Source of the DNA: JBKHYJ01 sp046565505
GTDB taxonomy: Bacteria; Acidobacteriota; Blastocatellia; UBA7656
Assembly (NCBI GenBank): GCA_046565505.1
Contig: JBKHYJ010000105.1
Location: forward strand, 1 to 64,000
Length of the DNA: 64,000 bases
Direction: 5' to 3'
Shown one piece after another: positions 62,060 through 64,000 of the stretch. The notes under the pieces are model-generated. The model had not been told where the DNA came from and ran no database searches. It saw nothing but the letters and a program-made list of their open reading frames with translations. The translations under genes were made by a program, and so were the position numbers. Position 1 is the stretch's first letter, and each line of letters begins with the position of its first letter.

Positions 62060-63646
62060 ATGAGAAGATTCAGCCATGAAATATTCGACGGCCTGCTGCG
62101 GGCACATGTCACGCCTGATGGGCGCGTCGATTACAGGGGGCTCGCGGGGGGCCGGGAGGAACTCGACCGCTACCTGGCCGCCCTCGCCGCGGCAAGCCCG
62201 GACTCAGACCCGGAGCAATTCCCCACGGACGACGACCGGCTGGCGTACTGGATCAATTGCTACAACGCTTTCATTCTCAGGGGCGTGCTGGACGAGTACC
62301 CGATCAAATCCGTGTTCGAGACCGCCGACGGCGCTTTCTTCAAGAGGAAGAAGTATGTCGCGGGCGGGGCGGTCTACTCCGTCGACGAGATCGAAAACGA
62401 GATCATTCGCAAGCGGTTCGACGAGCCGCGCATTCACTTCGCTCTGAACTGCGCGTCGAATTCTTGCCCCGCCCTGTACAACGAGGCGTTCGATTCAAAC
62501 AAGCTCGACCAACAGTTGAGCGAAAAAACGGAAGGGTTCCTGCGCCGGCCCATCAACTTCCGCGTCGACCCGGCCGAAAAAAAGGTTTTCATCTCGCGCA
62601 TCTTCAAATTCTACCCGGAAGACTTTTCGGGCGGCAGGCGGAAGACGACCGCGGAGATGCGCGAGGACATTTTAGATTTCATAGCCCGTTACGGCCGCTA
62701 CTCGCGCGAGGAGCTTCAGGACTACACGCTCGCTTATAACGTCTATGACTGGGGGCTGAATGACGTAGAGCTTCCCGCCTCTTCGCCGGGGCTCCCCTTC
62801 CATGAATCGGTCGAAAAGTTTCACCCGGACGACGCGGCTCTGCGTGAAGTCTTGCTCTACTCGGGCTCTTTCTGCAACCGCGCCTGCGAGTGGTGCACGG
62901 TGAACGGGTCGCCCGCCGGGTGGTACAGGCCATACACGGCCGAGGCGATGGATAAGGCGCTAGCCGCGCTCGCGGCCGATGGCAACTTAAAATTCTATGG
63001 CGGCGAGCCCACCACGGACGTGGAGAACCTGCTGTGGGCCATCTCTTACGCCCGCGCGCATGGGTTCAGAGGTTTGATAACGATCTACTCCAACGGCGTC
63101 CTCGCCGACCGTCTGATCCGCGCCCTGGAATCCGACGACCGCAGCGAATGCGTCTTGAACTACTCGATCTGGCATGGCGTGGACGCGGACCCGATACCGG
63201 CGCGTGCGAAGGAGTTGATAGAGCAGTGGGCGGCCGACCACCCGATGAGAATTTTTACGAATTACCCCGTGCTTTTCCCCGTCGCCGGCGGGGCAGAGTT
63301 CGACATTCCGCAGAGCCGCAAAGTCGAGTACTACGGCTACGAGTACTATTGCCCCAAGTGTTTTCCGGTGCTGACTAGCGAGGGGAAGTTCGAGGCCTGC
63401 CCGTTCGCCGTCGAGCTAGGCAAGCCTCATTTCCGGGTCGGCGGAGCGACTGATGACCCGGCCGTGGTGAATGAAAACTACCGCAGGTTTCGCAAGTGGG
63501 TGGACGACGTTCTGATACCGGAATCGCGCCGCCGGCAGGTCGCGCCATGCGGGGTATGCAACTATCATCTCGACGGGCTGCAAACGCCCGACTACCTTCC
63601 CGGTCGGGCCGCATCACCTGTCGTTCAACTCAAGCGGGCGAGGTGA
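62060..63646 (+). CDS. DUF547-radical SAM fusion protein
   Basis: This 528-residue protein joins an N-terminal DUF547 domain (about 20-245; YWINCYNAFILRGVLDEYP and HFALNCASNSCPAL) to a radical SAM domain. The FeS motif C-x3-C-x2-C is Cys272, Cys276 and Cys279 (CNRACEWC), followed by a GGE-type SAM-binding motif (FYGGEPTTD). The C-terminus has further Cys pairs (CPKC, CPF, CGVC), like a SPASM or twitch auxiliary cluster. A SAM-dependent peptide or small-molecule modification is likely, but no substrate peptide gene is visible. GAGAGG precedes the ATG. It is 38 bases downstream of ptsI and convergent with proS. Confidence 0.88.
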   Translation: MRRFSHEIFDGLLRAHVTPDGRVDYRGLAGGREELDRYLAALAAASPDSDPEQFPTDDDRLAYWINCYNAFILRGVLDEYPIKSVFETADGAFFKRKKYVAGGAVYSVDEIENEIIRKRFDEPRIHFALNCASNSCPALYNEAFDSNKLDQQLSEKTEGFLRRPINFRVDPAEKKVFISRIFKFYPEDFSGGRRKTTAEMREDILDFIARYGRYSREELQDYTLAYNVYDWGLNDVELPASSPGLPFHESVEKFHPDDAALREVLLYSGSFCNRACEWCTVNGSPAGWYRPYTAEAMDKALAALAADGNLKFYGGEPTTDVENLLWAISYARAHGFRGLITIYSNGVLADRLIRALESDDRSECVLNYSIWHGVDADPIPARAKELIEQWAADHPMRIFTNYPVLFPVAGGAEFDIPQSRKVEYYGYEYYCPKCFPVLTSEGKFEACPFAVELGKPHFRVGGATDDPAVVNENYRRFRKWVDDVLIPESRRRQVAPCGVCNYHLDGLQTPDYLPGRAASPVVQLKRAR

Positions 63647-63661
63647 GGGCAAGGCGGGGCC

Positions 63662-64000
63662 TTACTGCCGGAGCTTCGCCGTGAGGGATGAAGCGATGGC
63701 GTCCACCGGCACGTCTTCCGACCGGCGAGCCGCGCGGGTCATCAACTCGACTTTGCCCTCTTTGATCTTCTTGCCGACGGTCAGGCGGTACGGGACGCCG
63801 ATCAAATCCGCGTCGTTGAACTTTACGCCCGCGCGCTCGTTGCGGTCGTCGAGTAATACTTCGACGCCGGCGGCTTGAAGCTCTGCGTAGATTCGCTCGG
63901 CCGCGCTCATCAACTCCGGGTCTTTCACGTTGACCGGCGTGACGATCACATGGAACGGGGCTATCGACGCGGGCCAGATGATGCCCGCTTCGTCGTTGTA
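63662..64000 (-). CDS. proS: Prolyl-tRNA synthetase, C-terminal part (partial)
   Basis: The last 112 codons of a bacterial-type ProRS are present, continuing beyond the window edge. The visible part is the anticodon-binding HGTP domain, with [21 protein letters not shown] and the C-terminal [23 protein letters not shown]. The full enzyme charges tRNA-Pro. The 15-base gap to the DUF547-radical SAM stop makes the pair convergent. N-terminal catalytic motifs are outside the window. Confidence 0.93.
   Translation of the reverse strand, partial: YNDEAGIIWPASIAPFHVIVTPVNVKDPELMSAAERIYAELQAAGVEVLLDDRNERAGVKFNDADLIGVPYRLTVGKKIKEGKVELMTRAARRSEDVPVDAIASSLTAKLRQ

Noticed and set aside
1..64000. CRISPR array, tRNA, rRNA, insertion sequence or prophage
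   Set aside because: I looked for repeat-spacer arrays, tRNA T-loops, transposase motifs and phage structural genes and saw none. The only regular repeat array is the in-frame 42-bp coiled-coil array.

Overview
The window is high-GC bacterial chromosome. It has Shine-Dalgarno-led genes, many Sec, Tat or lipoprotein export signals, a porin and periplasmic chaperone-like proteins (so a Gram-negative envelope), sigma54 and OmpR-type two-component systems, and a UbiX/UbiA-like quinone pair. Secreted proteins with C-terminal IPT/TIG-like modules and a giant TPR-CHAT protein suggest an Acidobacteriota-like organism, perhaps Blastocatellia. That placement is inference. I saw no rRNA, tRNA, CRISPR array, transposase or prophage module.

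Layout. 0.2-6.4 kb: a YmdB-type phosphodiesterase, two small proteins, and an NtrC-type regulator/histidine kinase pair, then about 0.75 kb of GC-rich sequence without a convincing gene. 6.4-13.0 kb: one same-strand block with a membrane-anchored TPR-CHAT protease, two paralogous secreted proteins of a family I do not recognise, and a glycoside-hydrolase-like protein. 13.6-24.5 kb: an envelope region with a Spy/CpxP-like protein, a secreted six-hairpin-like protein, a Tat-exported intradiol dioxygenase, a metzincin-like protease, an M48 protease, a glycine-zipper protein and a CpxR/CpxA-like pair. Four copies of one 26-bp motif lie in the intergenic regions here and may define a local regulon. 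Two decayed genes sit in the same stretch: a di-haem oxidoreductase tail and a YVTN-type beta-propeller fragment.

25-34.5 kb: mostly minus-strand metabolic and secreted genes, including a DoxX / di-haem peroxidase / GTP cyclohydrolase II / Crp-Fnr run, an exported M24 peptidase and an alpha/beta hydrolase. 34.5-36.6 kb: a porin behind a Pho-box-like triple repeat. 37.5-39.2 kb: UbiX and a UbiA-family prenyltransferase, probably for menaquinone. 39.3-45.1 kb: a surface-glycan run (asparagine synthase, methyltransferase, epimerase, GT2, WecG/TagA). 45.2-54.6 kb: an RsbRD-like sensor, a DHH phosphoesterase, a flavin amine-oxidase-like enzyme, a CaCA-type exchanger, a universal stress protein and a protein with three discoidin-like domains. 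55-62 kb: a peptide-type ABC importer without its ATPases, a coiled-coil repeat protein, and HPr plus enzyme I. 62-63.6 kb: an unusual DUF547-radical SAM fusion. The window ends inside prolyl-tRNA synthetase.

The best candidates for something undescribed are the CHAT block with its paralogue pair, the four-copy operator, and the DUF547-radical SAM fusion.
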